64,000 nucleotides of DNA. Origin: Ruminococcus bicirculans (ex Wegman et al. 2014) (GTDB taxonomy: Bacteria > Bacillota > Clostridia > Oscillospirales > Ruminococcaceae). The stretch lies in assembly GCF_000723465.1 (NCBI RefSeq), contig NZ_HF545616.1:248001-312000 (forward strand), read 5' to 3'. The translations under genes and the position numbers were made by a program. This document shows, piece by piece, positions 42,040 to 51,294 of the stretch (position 1 is its first letter; every line of letters begins with the position of its first letter). Under the pieces are notes generated by a model, which ran no database searches, was not told where the DNA came from, and saw only the letters and a program-made list of their open reading frames with translations.

Positions 42040-45000
42040 TACACATCATTCCTTTCATTATTCTTTCTGCTTGCAAATATTAAGGACAAAAGCATTACAG
42101 AGCCGATCATAAGATAGATACATATGCCATTGTCTGGTGACACACCTGTGTGAGGGTTGTCTGTTGTGACTGTGTGAGGCGTGTCAGGCAAGCTTGGCTT
42201 AGCCTCGTCCACCATTATGACTATGGGCGTGCCGTCTTCAGCAATCACTGCCGCATCTGCATTTTCTACGGTAACATTGCCGTAAACATCAACGCTGAAC
42301 TTAATGTCCGCAGCGATAACATAACCGTCGGGTGCGGCAATTTCTTTAAGCACATATTCACCCGCACCAAGCTTTGAAACAACATGATTTGTGCCGTCGG
42401 AAACCCATTCATCAACTACATTATCCTCAGAGTCAATAAGCTGCATTTCTGCGCCGATAAGTTCCTCGCCGTAAACATTGACCTTTGAGATCTCGATTGT
42501 GATTGGCTTGTTGACAGCAGTTATTTCAACCACATCGCCGTCCTCAGAAACAGTAACAGGATAGCTCTCATCACTAAAAATATATCCTGTGGGAGTTTCG
42601 ATTTCATGAATAATATACTCGCCATAGGGGATTTCGTCGAACACAAAATATCCGTTTTCATCTGAAGCGGCAGTCATTACTGCAGTATCTCTGCTGAACT
42701 TCACGCAATCGGCAGTAAACAGCCCGAACACCGCATTTTCAAGAGGTTCGCTCTTGTCATCTACCTTGTGACCCTCTATCCTGCCACGCTTGAGAAGATT
42801 TACGAATTGTCCGCAGTCAATATCCACAGTCTGAATGTCCTGTCCCATATATTCGAAGTTTACAAGATACTTTTCGCCGCTGAGAACATAGTGTTCATCG
42901 GTTGCAATTTCCTGAACATAATACCTGCCGAAAGGTATCTGTACATCAAATTTTGCGGTCATATTTTCATCAAGTGAAACTTCTGAAATCATTCCGTCCG
43001 CAGGAATAACCGTACCGTCAGCGGCAGTAATATCTTCTGCGGTGAATAGCCCGAAACGAACGCTCGTATAGTAGTCCTTGCCGTAGATCCCGAACAGTTC
43101 ATCACTTTCCATAACCTTAGAAAGCGATATCCTCACGCTCTGATACTCATTTTCAAAAGCTGTATTCACAGTATCTCTCACCTCAAATTCCTGCCCTGCA
43201 TATGTCAGCTCAACATCTTTAGGCTTATTGTTCAACACATAACCGTATGGAGCTTTGGTCTCTCTGACCTCATACTTGCCGAGATAAAGCGGCTCGGTTT
43301 CGGCATAGCCGTTTTCGTCTGTCGTGATCTCCGAAACAACATCTCCTGCATAAGCTCTTGTTGTACCGTCGAGTGTAACGATATCCTCTACAGCGATCAC
43401 CTGAAATACTGCGTCGCTGAGATCTCCGTCTGCAAACACGGGAGTGTAAGTTGTTGGATTCACGATCATTTCACCGTTTTCATTGGTGTATGCGGAGGAA
43501 GCCGTTGCCACGCTTGTGAAAATATCGCCTGTTTTCCGAACGCTGATTTTTCCTTTCTGAGCGGTGTTTTCTTTGCGGACTTTAATAACCGTCAGGGCAT
43601 TTTCTTCCTCTGCGTTATCAGCAGAAACTGTGAAAGACACAGGCGTACTGTCCAGAACATAACCCACAGGAGCCTGAACCTCAACAAGCGAATATTCACC
43701 GTAGGGAAGAACTTCGGGAGTGATCAGATAGCCCTCGCTGTTTGTGTAGAAAGTGTCGATTGTGGTTGGGGTAGGGTATGCAAAAGTCATTGAGATCTTC
43801 TGACCGTTTGAATCATAGATCTCAAAGCCTGCACCCTCGTAAGGAATGGTTTTTCCCGTTTCGGAATCCACTTTTACTACCTTGATATAGCTTTTAAATT
43901 CTGCATTGTTGATGAGGTAGCGATAGGTCTGACCGTCAGCCGAAATTTTCACATCAAAATCAGCCATAAACTCAGTACCTTCCCAGCCCTTGGTCTGATG
44001 CACGGTGTAAATTCCGTATGGCATATCCTTGGTTTGTGCAAATCCGTTTTCATCGCACGTCAGGTAATCACGTTCTGTTTCAACAGCATTTGCATAAGAC
44101 CCCGAAGATTTCAGATACACCTCAAATTCAGCTCCCACTTCGGGAGTTTCTATCTGAGTAGAGCCGTCATCGGAATGCTTGATCATTGCGATATTTCCCT
44201 TGATAACGTCCTCAGTCACTGTCATAGAAAGTGGGTTATGCTCAATGAAATAATTCTCAGCTTCTGCACCAACTGAGTAAACTGTTTCATCAAGCAGATA
44301 GCCCTCGCTTGGCGAAATTTCCTGAACAGTGTAGTTTCCGCAGACATACTCTTTTGTCTTGAAATATCCGTTTTCATCGGTCGTATAGGTATCTACGAGC
44401 TCGCCGTCCTTGTACAGTCCGTAAACTGCTCCTGCAAGCGTTCCATTGCCCTGTGCTGATGCTGTTTTGGAATCCTGCTTTTTCACCTCTACAGTAAATT
44501 TCTTGAGGATATTTTTGAATGTCTTAGTTGTGGTTGCGTCAGCAGTAAGAGTTGCTGTCTGATCCGCAGGAACTACATATCTTATTGGAACATTTTTCTC
44601 GGAAATGGTGTACACGATCTTCTCGTTTCTGCTGTTGTAAACGGGAATATCGGAAAGAATTGCAACACCGTCCGAACCTGTTTTAATTGTGTAGGTCTTA
44701 CCGTTGCCCGTAATAGTGAACTCCCTATCACCGTTCTGATTATCCTCAGACTGCTTATTTATCTTTATCGAGCCCGTTTTAAGTTGATTGTTGAACTTTA
44801 CATTCACAGTCAGATCAACATCTCCGCTTGTAAGCGTAACATTCTGAGCCTTAGGAACTTCGTATCTTGTATCTACATTGATCTCGGATACGGTGTAGGT
44901 GATCGCTTTGCCCGTAGATGTGTTGTATACCTTTAATCCGTTAAATTCGGCAACGCCGTTTGCATTGGTTTTCTTGGTGTAACTGCTGCCGTCGTTTCCT

Positions 45001-46142
45001 GTGACCTTGAACTCTCTGCCGCTTACGATTCCATCTTCGGCGGTCTTGTTGACCTTAATTGTGCCTCTCGTAAAATCTTCGGTCACAAATATATTTTCGT
45101 CAGCCTTTAATGCGAACACTTCTTCAGAGATACTGTAACCTGTCGGTGCGGAGATCTCCTTAACGTAATACTGCTTTTCGGGTAACTGAATGGAGCCTGT
45201 TCCGTCCTTGCCGATAGTGATCTCGCCGACCTTGTTTTTACAAGCCTTATCGGTATATACTCCGTATTTTGCAACCGTGCCGTCCACCTTGCTTGTACCT
45301 GAAATTTTAACCGTTTTGTCCGAAGCAAGAACCTTGGTTATTTCAAATTTCACATCATTTTTTGTGATCCTGAACGCCGACATATTCATAGCGGTAGCGG
45401 TCTTACCGTCAGTCTTGTTGTTGATAACAACGCCCTCAGAACCGTTTGATTCGATTCTCCAGTGTGTACCTCCTGCGCCTGTGCCGTCCCCGACTGTTTT
45501 GGAATTGATAAGACTTTCCGAAACGCCGATAGACTTAAGGTAGCTTACCACATCGTTTCTTGAATCAAATTCGCCCATATATATCCAAGCGTGATCCTCA
45601 CCACTCGGATTCTGAGCGACCACCACAGAACCTGCTGTAATAACCGAACCATCAGCACACTCCCAATATGGGCGGTCTGTTGTTTTGATGTTTTTCTTTT
45701 CGACTTCAACCTTTGAAGTCTTTCCGTCGTAAGTTATGGTGCAGTTATCATTGACTGTAAGCCAATGATCTGTGTCAACAGGCACAGGGTTGTTCCATGA
45801 AAATCCCGAAGTTTTGTATCCGAGCTGTGTAAGCGTGTAGTATACAAGACCCGAACAGTCGATGCCAAGATTATTTATTGTTTCGACCGACAGCGGAGTG
45901 TACTGTCCCTGATTGTATGCGTACCAGTAGCCTTTGTTTCCAAAGGTATACGGCGAGCCGAGCAAGGTTGCCGCTTTTGCAATCACCGTATCTGCCGACG
46001 GAAAAGCTGAGTTTTCAGTCGAAGTACTTGCCGCATTCGCTGTGATAACTCCGCTCATAGATGAGCCGAGCATAGAAAAAGCGCAGAGTCCTGCCATGAA
46101 CCCTGCACCGAGTTTCTTTAATATTTTCGATTTTTTGAACAT
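42039..46142 (-). CDS. giant surface adhesin: NlpC/P60 domain plus SpaA/CnaB repeats, NPHTG anchor
   Basis: About 1367 residues. After a signal peptide (MFKKSKILKKLGAGFMAGLC, then ANAAS) comes an NlpC/P60-like domain with GIDCSGLVYYTLTQLGY (nucleophile Cys) and EDHAWIYMG (His). About ten prealbumin-like CnaB/SpaA repeats follow, each ending in a motif such as GEYSLVEVQAPVGYVLDST or GEYIIHEIETPTGYIF; these often form internal isopeptide bonds. The C-terminus has NPHTG, a membrane helix and a basic tail, a sortase-type signal. It probably grips recipient cells or remodels wall during mating. Start ATG 46142; ATG 46151 is equally possible. Confidence 0.9.
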   Translation of the reverse strand: MFKKSKILKKLGAGFMAGLCAFSMLGSSMSGVITANAASTSTENSAFPSADTVIAKAATLLGSPYTFGNKGYWYAYNQGQYTPLSVETINNLGIDCSGLVYYTLTQLGYKTSGFSWNNPVPVDTDHWLTVNDNCTITYDGKTSKVEVEKKNIKTTDRPYWECADGSVITAGSVVVAQNPSGEDHAWIYMGEFDSRNDVVSYLKSIGVSESLINSKTVGDGTGAGGTHWRIESNGSEGVVINNKTDGKTATAMNMSAFRITKNDVKFEITKVLASDKTVKISGTSKVDGTVAKYGVYTDKACKNKVGEITIGKDGTGSIQLPEKQYYVKEISAPTGYSISEEVFALKADENIFVTEDFTRGTIKVNKTAEDGIVSGREFKVTGNDGSSYTKKTNANGVAEFNGLKVYNTSTGKAITYTVSEINVDTRYEVPKAQNVTLTSGDVDLTVNVKFNNQLKTGSIKINKQSEDNQNGDREFTITGNGKTYTIKTGSDGVAILSDIPVYNSRNEKIVYTISEKNVPIRYVVPADQTATLTADATTTKTFKNILKKFTVEVKKQDSKTASAQGNGTLAGAVYGLYKDGELVDTYTTDENGYFKTKEYVCGNYTVQEISPSEGYLLDETVYSVGAEAENYFIEHNPLSMTVTEDVIKGNIAMIKHSDDGSTQIETPEVGAEFEVYLKSSGSYANAVETERDYLTCDENGFAQTKDMPYGIYTVHQTKGWEGTEFMADFDVKISADGQTYRYLINNAEFKSYIKVVKVDSETGKTIPYEGAGFEIYDSNGQKISMTFAYPTPTTIDTFYTNSEGYLITPEVLPYGEYSLVEVQAPVGYVLDSTPVSFTVSADNAEEENALTVIKVRKENTAQKGKISVRKTGDIFTSVATASSAYTNENGEMIVNPTTYTPVFADGDLSDAVFQVIAVEDIVTLDGTTRAYAGDVVSEITTDENGYAETEPLYLGKYEVRETKAPYGYVLNNKPKDVELTYAGQEFEVRDTVNTAFENEYQSVRISLSKVMESDELFGIYGKDYYTSVRFGLFTAEDITAADGTVIPADGMISEVSLDENMTAKFDVQIPFGRYYVQEIATDEHYVLSGEKYLVNFEYMGQDIQTVDIDCGQFVNLLKRGRIEGHKVDDKSEPLENAVFGLFTADCVKFSRDTAVMTAASDENGYFVFDEIPYGEYIIHEIETPTGYIFSDESYPVTVSEDGDVVEITAVNKPITIEISKVNVYGEELIGAEMQLIDSEDNVVDEWVSDGTNHVVSKLGAGEYVLKEIAAPDGYVIAADIKFSVDVYGNVTVENADAAVIAEDGTPIVIMVDEAKPSLPDTPHTVTTDNPHTGVSPDNGICIYLMIGSVMLLSLIFASRKNNERNDV

Positions 46143-46174
46143 AAAGTGCATTTCTCCTTTCCATTTTTGCAAAG

Positions 46175-46203
46175 AAAAAGAGCCGGATTTCGGCTCTTTT
46201 TTT
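46175..46203 (-). terminator. terminator after the XRE-TPR regulator gene
   Basis: AAAAAGAGCCG-gattt-CGGCTCTTTTTT, T-runs on both strands; it follows the regulator stop at 46207 on the minus strand and insulates the adhesin operon. Confidence 0.85.
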
Positions 46204-46206
46204 ATC

Positions 46207-47304
46207 TTATTTATCACAATGTTCTTTTGCTTTCAAATAGATTTCCTGAAACATCTCCGTATCTCTTATTTCATCATACACACTCCAATTCAGATAGCCC
46301 AGAAGTTCTTTGCAGCATAACGTGGGCGATGAAACACTTATGTCATACATATCATATATAAGCTTGTTTACCGCAAGCGAGGTGTATGGCTTTCTCTCAG
46401 GCAGTTCATCAACGGCAATGGAATAATTCAAGGCTTTTCTCAGATTTTCAAATGCCTCATCGTAGTCCTTTGCCCGTACTGCAACCGCAGCAATGTGAGT
46501 GCATACCAAACACATAAGCCTGTAATGGAAATTATAATCTTTATTTTCAAATATCACCTCAGATACATCAACGATCTTGTTCAGAATTTTTAACCTGTCT
46601 GTATCTTCAAGCTGCGGATCATTCTCACAGTTCACATCAGCTCTGGTAAGCAGAGAATAGCAAAGCTCCTGCAAATGAAGGATAATATTTTTCTGAGAAA
46701 GCACCATTTTTTCATCACCTGCTAAAAGAAATTCTTTGACCGTATTTTTTTCAGCAGCAGGCAACTCCTCAGCACGCTTCAACGCCTTTTCCTTGTTCCC
46801 TGCCCAATAGTAGTAATAGCATATATCCACTCTCATCCAGTCAGTGATCTTTCTGTCAGTACAATTTGCCAGAATATATTCCGCAATTTCAGCAGCCTCC
46901 GACGATCTCGTCTTGCTTGTTTCTTCGCCCTTACTCTCAAGACAAAACAAATTTGCCGCAAGCTTGGCTGACATCATATAGTTATTCGGAAATCTTTTCA
47001 CCGCCTCGTGCAGCAATGCTACATTTTCCGCACGCAGACCCTTGCTCTCGTTCTCATCGACCTGTGCTAATATTTTTTCAGCCTCTTCGTTGCTGCATAT
47101 TTTCTGCATACCCACCAGCTCATCAAGGGACACGCCAAATATCTGAGCAATCGAAGGCAGCATTACGATATCGGGATAACCATCTCCGCACTCCCATTTA
47201 GACACCGCCTGAAAAGACACATTCAAACGTTCAGCCAGCTGCTCCTGCGTAAGACCCTTTTCTTTACGAAGCCGTTTCAAGTTTTCACCTATAAATAAAT
47301 TCAT
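46207..47304 (-). CDS. XRE regulator with TPR-like C-terminal domain
   Basis: 365 residues. The N-terminal helix-turn-helix (LKRLRKEKGLTQEQLAERLN, then VSFQAVSKWECGDGYPDI) precedes a long helical repeat region (e.g. LLHEAVKRFPNNYMMSAKLA; DYDEAFENLRKALNYSI) like TPR sensor domains of RRNPP-type and Rgg-like regulators. Such proteins may bind a peptide or partner protein. SD GGAGG precedes ATG 47304, and a consensus promoter with flanking repeats lies upstream. Likely a switch for the adhesin/transfer genes. Confidence 0.85.
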   Translation of the reverse strand: MNLFIGENLKRLRKEKGLTQEQLAERLNVSFQAVSKWECGDGYPDIVMLPSIAQIFGVSLDELVGMQKICSNEEAEKILAQVDENESKGLRAENVALLHEAVKRFPNNYMMSAKLAANLFCLESKGEETSKTRSSEAAEIAEYILANCTDRKITDWMRVDICYYYYWAGNKEKALKRAEELPAAEKNTVKEFLLAGDEKMVLSQKNIILHLQELCYSLLTRADVNCENDPQLEDTDRLKILNKIVDVSEVIFENKDYNFHYRLMCLVCTHIAAVAVRAKDYDEAFENLRKALNYSIAVDELPERKPYTSLAVNKLIYDMYDISVSSPTLCCKELLGYLNWSVYDEIRDTEMFQEIYLKAKEHCDK

Positions 47305-47316
47305 AATAACCTCCTG

Positions 47317-47409
47317 ATATTCAAATAATATTCAACAGTACTGCTATGATTTTATTATAAAGGAGAACCGCCGAAAAATCAATAAACCGGTATTTGAATA
47401 TTGTTCAAC
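47317..47409 (-). promoter_or_regulatory. promoter and paired operator-like repeats of the XRE-TPR gene
   Basis: Minus strand: TTGATT (47377-47382), 17-nt spacer, TATAAT (47354-47359). The two flanks carry related boxes: 47317-47336 (ATATTCAAATAATATTCAAC) and 47391-47409 (TATTTGAATATTGTTCAAC). One lies downstream of the start site and one upstream of -35, as expected for autoregulation by the XRE protein. Confidence 0.65.
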
Positions 47410-47436
47410 GTAAGGTTGAAATTTTCGATAATACGT

Positions 47437-47709
47437 TTAATTTTGTTTCAGAACCTCACTTTCACAATACTCTTTCAGCGGACAATCGCCGCAGTCATCA
47501 AACATTGCACAGGTACGCTGTATCTCCTCTTCGGATATCCCACAGTCAAAATGCTGCTTTTTCTGCTCGTCCTGCCACACGATAAGTGAAACACCGTTGC
47601 TGTCACGTTCGACCTCCACTATTACAGCATTTCCGTGCCTGTCATAAAGCCCTGAAAATTCTGTTTTGCCTTTTGCTGTTAAAACCTGTGCCAATATTAT
47701 CTTCTTCAT
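47437..47709 (-). CDS. small Cys-rich hypothetical protein
   Basis: 90 residues with a beta-rich first half (KGKTEFSGLYDRHGNAVIVE). A C-terminal Cys cluster (CAMFDDCGDCPLKEYC) could bind a metal or iron-sulfur cluster. It follows the adenine methylase gene by 9 nt with SD AGGAGG. No family recognised. Confidence 0.65.
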   Translation of the reverse strand: MKKIILAQVLTAKGKTEFSGLYDRHGNAVIVEVERDSNGVSLIVWQDEQKKQHFDCGISEEEIQRTCAMFDDCGDCPLKEYCESEVLKQN

Positions 47710-47718
47710 AAAAACCTC

Positions 47719-48537
47719 CTAATCAAAAAGCGAAAGCTGTTTGATAGCTTTCGCACGTTCGCTTGTGTCATAATTTGATATGAGCAACTCTGCATACTGA
47801 CAGCCGCCGTCATACCGCTGTGCCAAATTGTTCAGCCTACTTATCTCTTCAATGTGAATGTTTGGTTTATGCCATATCTCACGGATCTCAGGGCAATCGT
47901 TATACGAAACCAAAAATCTGCCTTTGATGTCAAGCAGAGCGTCACGCAGTCTGATATGGTCTTTTGCAGTAAAACCTACGTCCTTGTAGTAATTTTCAGT
48001 CGCAAAATACGGCGGATCACAGTAAAAAAAGCTGACGGGTCTGTCATACTGCCTGATAAGCCTTTCAAAATCCTTGTTCTCAACAACTACTTTCTGTAAT
48101 CTTCTTGCGGCAAGGTCGATCATAGGGAAGTCCGACCACATCGAATGTGGCTGACTTCCAAAGCTGTCAAGACCGCTTGCATAGCTGTAACGTATAAGCT
48201 GATAAAACTTAGCCGCTCTGTCAACATCACGAAATCTGCTGAACAGACCTCGCTTGTGCAGACTTGCGATCCAGTCAAAATCCTCACGGGAATTGAGGAC
48301 ATACCGCAACTTGTATTTCAGCTTATTCGGTTTATCCCGCACACACCGATAAAGATTTGAGAGATTTCCGTTAAAATCGTTATACACCTCAAAATCCATA
48401 CCCGGCGGTTTATGAAACAGCACCCAGCCTGCTCCGCCGAAAACCTCTATATACCTTTCATAGTAAGGTGGAAATCTTGCAAGAACCTCGTCACGAAGAT
48501 TCTTCTTTCCCCCTACCCATGACATAAAACTGTTCAT
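47719..48537 (-). CDS. D12-class adenine-specific DNA methyltransferase
   Basis: 272 residues from ATG 48537. SAM-binding SWVGGKKNLRDEVLARFPP and EVFGGAGWVLFHKPP, and catalytic FYCDPPYFATENYY (DPPY), define a Dam-like N6-adenine methylase. No restriction partner is adjacent, so it is probably a stand-alone methylase protecting the element from host restriction. In-frame codons upstream (to 48615) lack a good SD. Confidence 0.9.
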   Translation of the reverse strand: MNSFMSWVGGKKNLRDEVLARFPPYYERYIEVFGGAGWVLFHKPPGMDFEVYNDFNGNLSNLYRCVRDKPNKLKYKLRYVLNSREDFDWIASLHKRGLFSRFRDVDRAAKFYQLIRYSYASGLDSFGSQPHSMWSDFPMIDLAARRLQKVVVENKDFERLIRQYDRPVSFFYCDPPYFATENYYKDVGFTAKDHIRLRDALLDIKGRFLVSYNDCPEIREIWHKPNIHIEEISRLNNLAQRYDGGCQYAELLISNYDTSERAKAIKQLSLFD

Positions 48538-48650
48538 GTTTTTCCTTTCTGCCGTTAGAACCAACAGCAGAAAAGTCGCTTTGCAAGCACCAGATTTTTG
48601 ATCTGCTGTTGGCAAAACGACCTTAATAAATATTAGATTTTACGCTGTTT

Positions 48651-48848
48651 TCAGCCCTTGATTATCGGGTCAACATAGCTGAATATTATGCGTTTCTGTT
48701 CAAGGTAGCCGTCGGCTTTGTTTACCTCATTACACAGCTCCTTGTATTGCTTTTCCGAAAGCACAGGCTTTGTTGCTCTCAGCATTGCAGGAATATTACC
48801 CATACAGAACTTGAAGTCTACTTTCGCTTTAACTCTGTTTGTGTGCAT
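48651..48848 (-). CDS. small hypothetical element protein
   Basis: 65 residues from ATG 48848 (MHTNRVKAKVDFKFCMGNIP ... ELCNEVNKADGYLEQKRII), preceded by GGAGG. Basic N-terminus and helical C-terminus; no family known. It overlaps the 46-residue membrane-protein gene by 20 nt, in a tight run of small genes. Confidence 0.6.
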   Translation of the reverse strand: MHTNRVKAKVDFKFCMGNIPAMLRATKPVLSEKQYKELCNEVNKADGYLEQKRIIFSYVDPIIKG

Positions 48849-48969
48849 CTTTGACCTCCTTATCAAGACGTGCGATCTCTTTTTCCGCAAACTTAAAAGC
48901 AACGGCAAGAGAACCTATCGTTGTTCCGATGATAACGCCTATCATCATTCCAATGAACAAATACGTCAT
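48829..48969 (-). CDS. 46-residue single-pass membrane protein
   Basis: MTYLFIGMMIGVIIGTTIGS forms a Gly-rich membrane helix, then a charged helical tail (EKEIARLDKEVKDAHKQS). It resembles the DUF3789-like protein at 12658 in layout. Its start overlaps the 78-residue gene's stop (ATGTAAATGACG context), so it is coupled. Confidence 0.65.
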   Translation of the reverse strand: MTYLFIGMMIGVIIGTTIGSLAVAFKFAEKEIARLDKEVKDAHKQS

Positions 48970-49206
48970 TTACATCATCTCCATTTCAAAATCTTCGGTT
49001 TCTTCCTCATCAACCGAAGTAATTTCCACGTACTCGTCAATAATACTCAGCGCCTCATCATAGCTTCCCGAAGAGGTGATTCGGCTGCACATTTCCTTGG
49101 ATTCATTCGACATACCATTTCTTTTCAGTGTTCTTGAAGCAATGCCCATAAGATTAAAGATATTTCCGTTCTGACCTATGAGCGGACATTTTGGCTTTTC
49201 GTACAT
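48970..49206 (-). CDS. small hypothetical protein with acidic Met-rich tail
   Basis: 78 residues: CPLIGQNGNIFNLMGIASRTLKR in the first half, a helix (SYDEALSIIDEYVEI), then a very acidic end EEETEDFEMEMM. The start of this pattern is common in ruminococcal element proteins of unknown role. The tail echoes the ends of DUF4314 and the frameshifted amidoligase. SD AAAGGAG. Confidence 0.65.
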   Translation of the reverse strand: MYEKPKCPLIGQNGNIFNLMGIASRTLKRNGMSNESKEMCSRITSSGSYDEALSIIDEYVEITSVDEEETEDFEMEMM

Positions 49207-49967
49207 TACGCAAGCTCCTTTCCGTAATACTTTTTCAGCAATGATATAACGAAGAGCTGCCCCTTTCCGGTCACAAACGTCTGCTGATAGGTCTTTTTCA
49301 TGCCGTCAACCTCAAACACTGATTCCTTAACTGCAAAATATCCTCGGTCGATATATCTCTGATACGGCAGATTGTTTGACATAAGCACTCCCATTTCTTT
49401 CAGCCAGCGAAACAGTCTTGTTCTGCCGATATTGAAATTTTTATCAGCCGCAAGCTTTGCCATAGCATTCATATCTATGAGATCCTCGCTGTCGGCAACG
49501 TGCAGAGCGAAATCCACGAGTGGCTTATCATTTCTGATCCGTTCATTCAATTTGCTGATAAACGTCATCTGCAGACGGAAAAGATTTTTGTACGGTTCGT
49601 CGAGGAAGGGCAGGTAGTTTTCAATAAACATTTCTTCGTTTGAAACATAGCCGCCTGTTCTGCGGATAGTTGGGAGGATATCATCAAATATCCAGCTTTC
49701 AAATTTTTCAGCAGAGGGAAGTCTGGAGTGGGATATAAGGCGGTACACATCACCTTCGGATATCATTTTCATTTCCTGTGCACCGCCATTTGTAAGGAGG
49801 CGGCGTTTTACAGCCCCCTTACAATGAGCATTTATCGCATCTTTTGGCCTTCTGTACCCTAATGCCTTTGCAACATCAGAGCCGCAGAAAAGTATTTTCC
49901 CGTTTTCCTCGATAGTTCTCACCGAGCCAAACTCCTCATTCACAAATGTTTTCACCATATTATCCAT
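49206..49967 (-). CDS. phage-type antirepressor (Bro-N domain)
   Basis: 253 residues. N-terminal Bro-N domain: FGSVRTIEENGKILFCGSDVAKALGYRRPKDAI ... SEGDVYRLISHSRLPSAEKF and IFDDILPTIRRTGGYV. The C-terminal ANT/KilA-C-like part (YQQTFVTGKGQLFVISLLKKYYG) is typical of phage antirepressors, which bind and inactivate repressors. Start ATG 49967 has GGAG seven bases upstream. Overlaps the dcm end by 8 nt. Confidence 0.88.
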   Translation of the reverse strand: MDNMVKTFVNEEFGSVRTIEENGKILFCGSDVAKALGYRRPKDAINAHCKGAVKRRLLTNGGAQEMKMISEGDVYRLISHSRLPSAEKFESWIFDDILPTIRRTGGYVSNEEMFIENYLPFLDEPYKNLFRLQMTFISKLNERIRNDKPLVDFALHVADSEDLIDMNAMAKLAADKNFNIGRTRLFRWLKEMGVLMSNNLPYQRYIDRGYFAVKESVFEVDGMKKTYQQTFVTGKGQLFVISLLKKYYGKELA

Positions 49968-51231
49968 TCGCATTCTCCTTATCAATGTCTAAAATATACT
50001 TTGCCAGAGCCTCAATAACATTAGTTGTCACCGCATTTCCTGCTTGCTTGTACAGCTGTGCATCGGACATTCCTGTGGCTTTCACCCTTTCAAACTGCTC
50101 ATCTGTAAAGCCCTGCAGCCGCCAGCATTCCAACGGCATAAGCTTTCTGATATACCCGCAGTACACAACGCCGTGTCTGTCGGTAACGGTCAAAGTAAAC
50201 ATCGGCTCGTTGGGAAGTTTAAATCTTCTGCCTTGCTGACGGACTTTTTCCTTTTCGGGAGTAAGCACGGCTATCGGGTCTGTTATGAGGACAACTCCGG
50301 ATTTTTCGCCTTTGTGATGACCAATACCGCTGTCCTGCCTTGCGGTGATACATCTTGCAAGCTCTGTGACTTTCGGCTCGGGATTCATATCTATCCCCAA
50401 TGCGTAATATCCCTGATTACAGCTTGTTGTAAGGGTATGGGCTATCTCCTTGCCCACTCTTCCACGCCTTGAATTCATATCGGGATAGGCAAGATCTATG
50501 CTGTCGCCCGGCAAGGCAATCTGATAGCCTGTTTTGGTTTTGACCTTTATAGGCAGTCCTAAAATTTCATAAAGCCCTGTTTTTCCGCCGAAACCTCCTG
50601 CCTGGCTTGTAAGCGTTATGCTCAGTCCCTCAACGGAGTAGACTCGGTTTCCTTCCTTTCCGGGAATTCTTTGGACAAGAGTTTTTGGATTTGCTTCTGT
50701 GAAAGACAATACTTTTCCGGAACACTTTTCTCTATGAAATCCGACAATGAACACTCTTTTTCTTGACTGGGCAACTCCAAAATTTGCGCTGTTAAGCACC
50801 TGCCATTCGACATCGTACCCCAGTTCATCCAATGTACCGAGGATGGTCGCAAACGTCCTGCCGCCGTCATGCGATAACAGTCCGGGAACGTTCTCAAGCA
50901 GCAGATATTTAGGTTTTTTGACGGCAGCAATTCTGGCAATTTCAAAGAAGAGAGTTCCTCTTGCATCGTCAAAGCCGCCCCTTTTTCCAGCGATTGAAAA
51001 GCTTTGACAAGGGAATCCTCCGCAAATAAGGTCGAGATCGGGCAGTTCGTTTGGGTCAATTTTTCTTGCGTCATCGTAATACACCTCGTTTTCCGTATCA
51101 TACAACGTTTCGTATGCTTTTTTAGCATACTTATCTATTTCGCAGTATCCGACGCACTGAAAGCCGCCTGCTTTTTCAAGTCCTGAGCGAAATCCGCCGA
51201 TACCTGCGAAAATATCAAAATATTTTATCAT
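49960..51231 (-). CDS. C5-cytosine DNA methyltransferase
   Basis: 423 residues. Motif I FDIFAGIGGFRSGLEKAGG, catalytic GGFPCQSFSIAGKRGGF (Cys75), ENV motif LLLENVPGLLSHDGG, QSRKRVFIVGF, a variable target-recognition region, and C-terminal QAGNAVTTNVIEAL. It is complete and probably self-protective. A second, truncated copy of its 5' part lies at 57655-58146. Confidence 0.93.
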   Translation of the reverse strand: MIKYFDIFAGIGGFRSGLEKAGGFQCVGYCEIDKYAKKAYETLYDTENEVYYDDARKIDPNELPDLDLICGGFPCQSFSIAGKRGGFDDARGTLFFEIARIAAVKKPKYLLLENVPGLLSHDGGRTFATILGTLDELGYDVEWQVLNSANFGVAQSRKRVFIVGFHREKCSGKVLSFTEANPKTLVQRIPGKEGNRVYSVEGLSITLTSQAGGFGGKTGLYEILGLPIKVKTKTGYQIALPGDSIDLAYPDMNSRRGRVGKEIAHTLTTSCNQGYYALGIDMNPEPKVTELARCITARQDSGIGHHKGEKSGVVLITDPIAVLTPEKEKVRQQGRRFKLPNEPMFTLTVTDRHGVVYCGYIRKLMPLECWRLQGFTDEQFERVKATGMSDAQLYKQAGNAVTTNVIEALAKYILDIDKENANG

Positions 51232-51255
51232 TTACCACGTTCCTTTCTGCAATAA

Positions 51256-51294
51256 AAAAAACGGCCAAGCTTTTTTCAAAACTTGACCGTCACA
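51256..51294 (-). terminator. terminator between DUF4314 and dcm genes
   Basis: Minus strand: ACGGTCAAG-ttttgaaaaaag-CTTGGCCGT followed by TTTTTTT. It lies after the DUF4314 stop and before the dcm gene. A matching hairpin exists in the second copy near 58165-58203. Confidence 0.8.
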
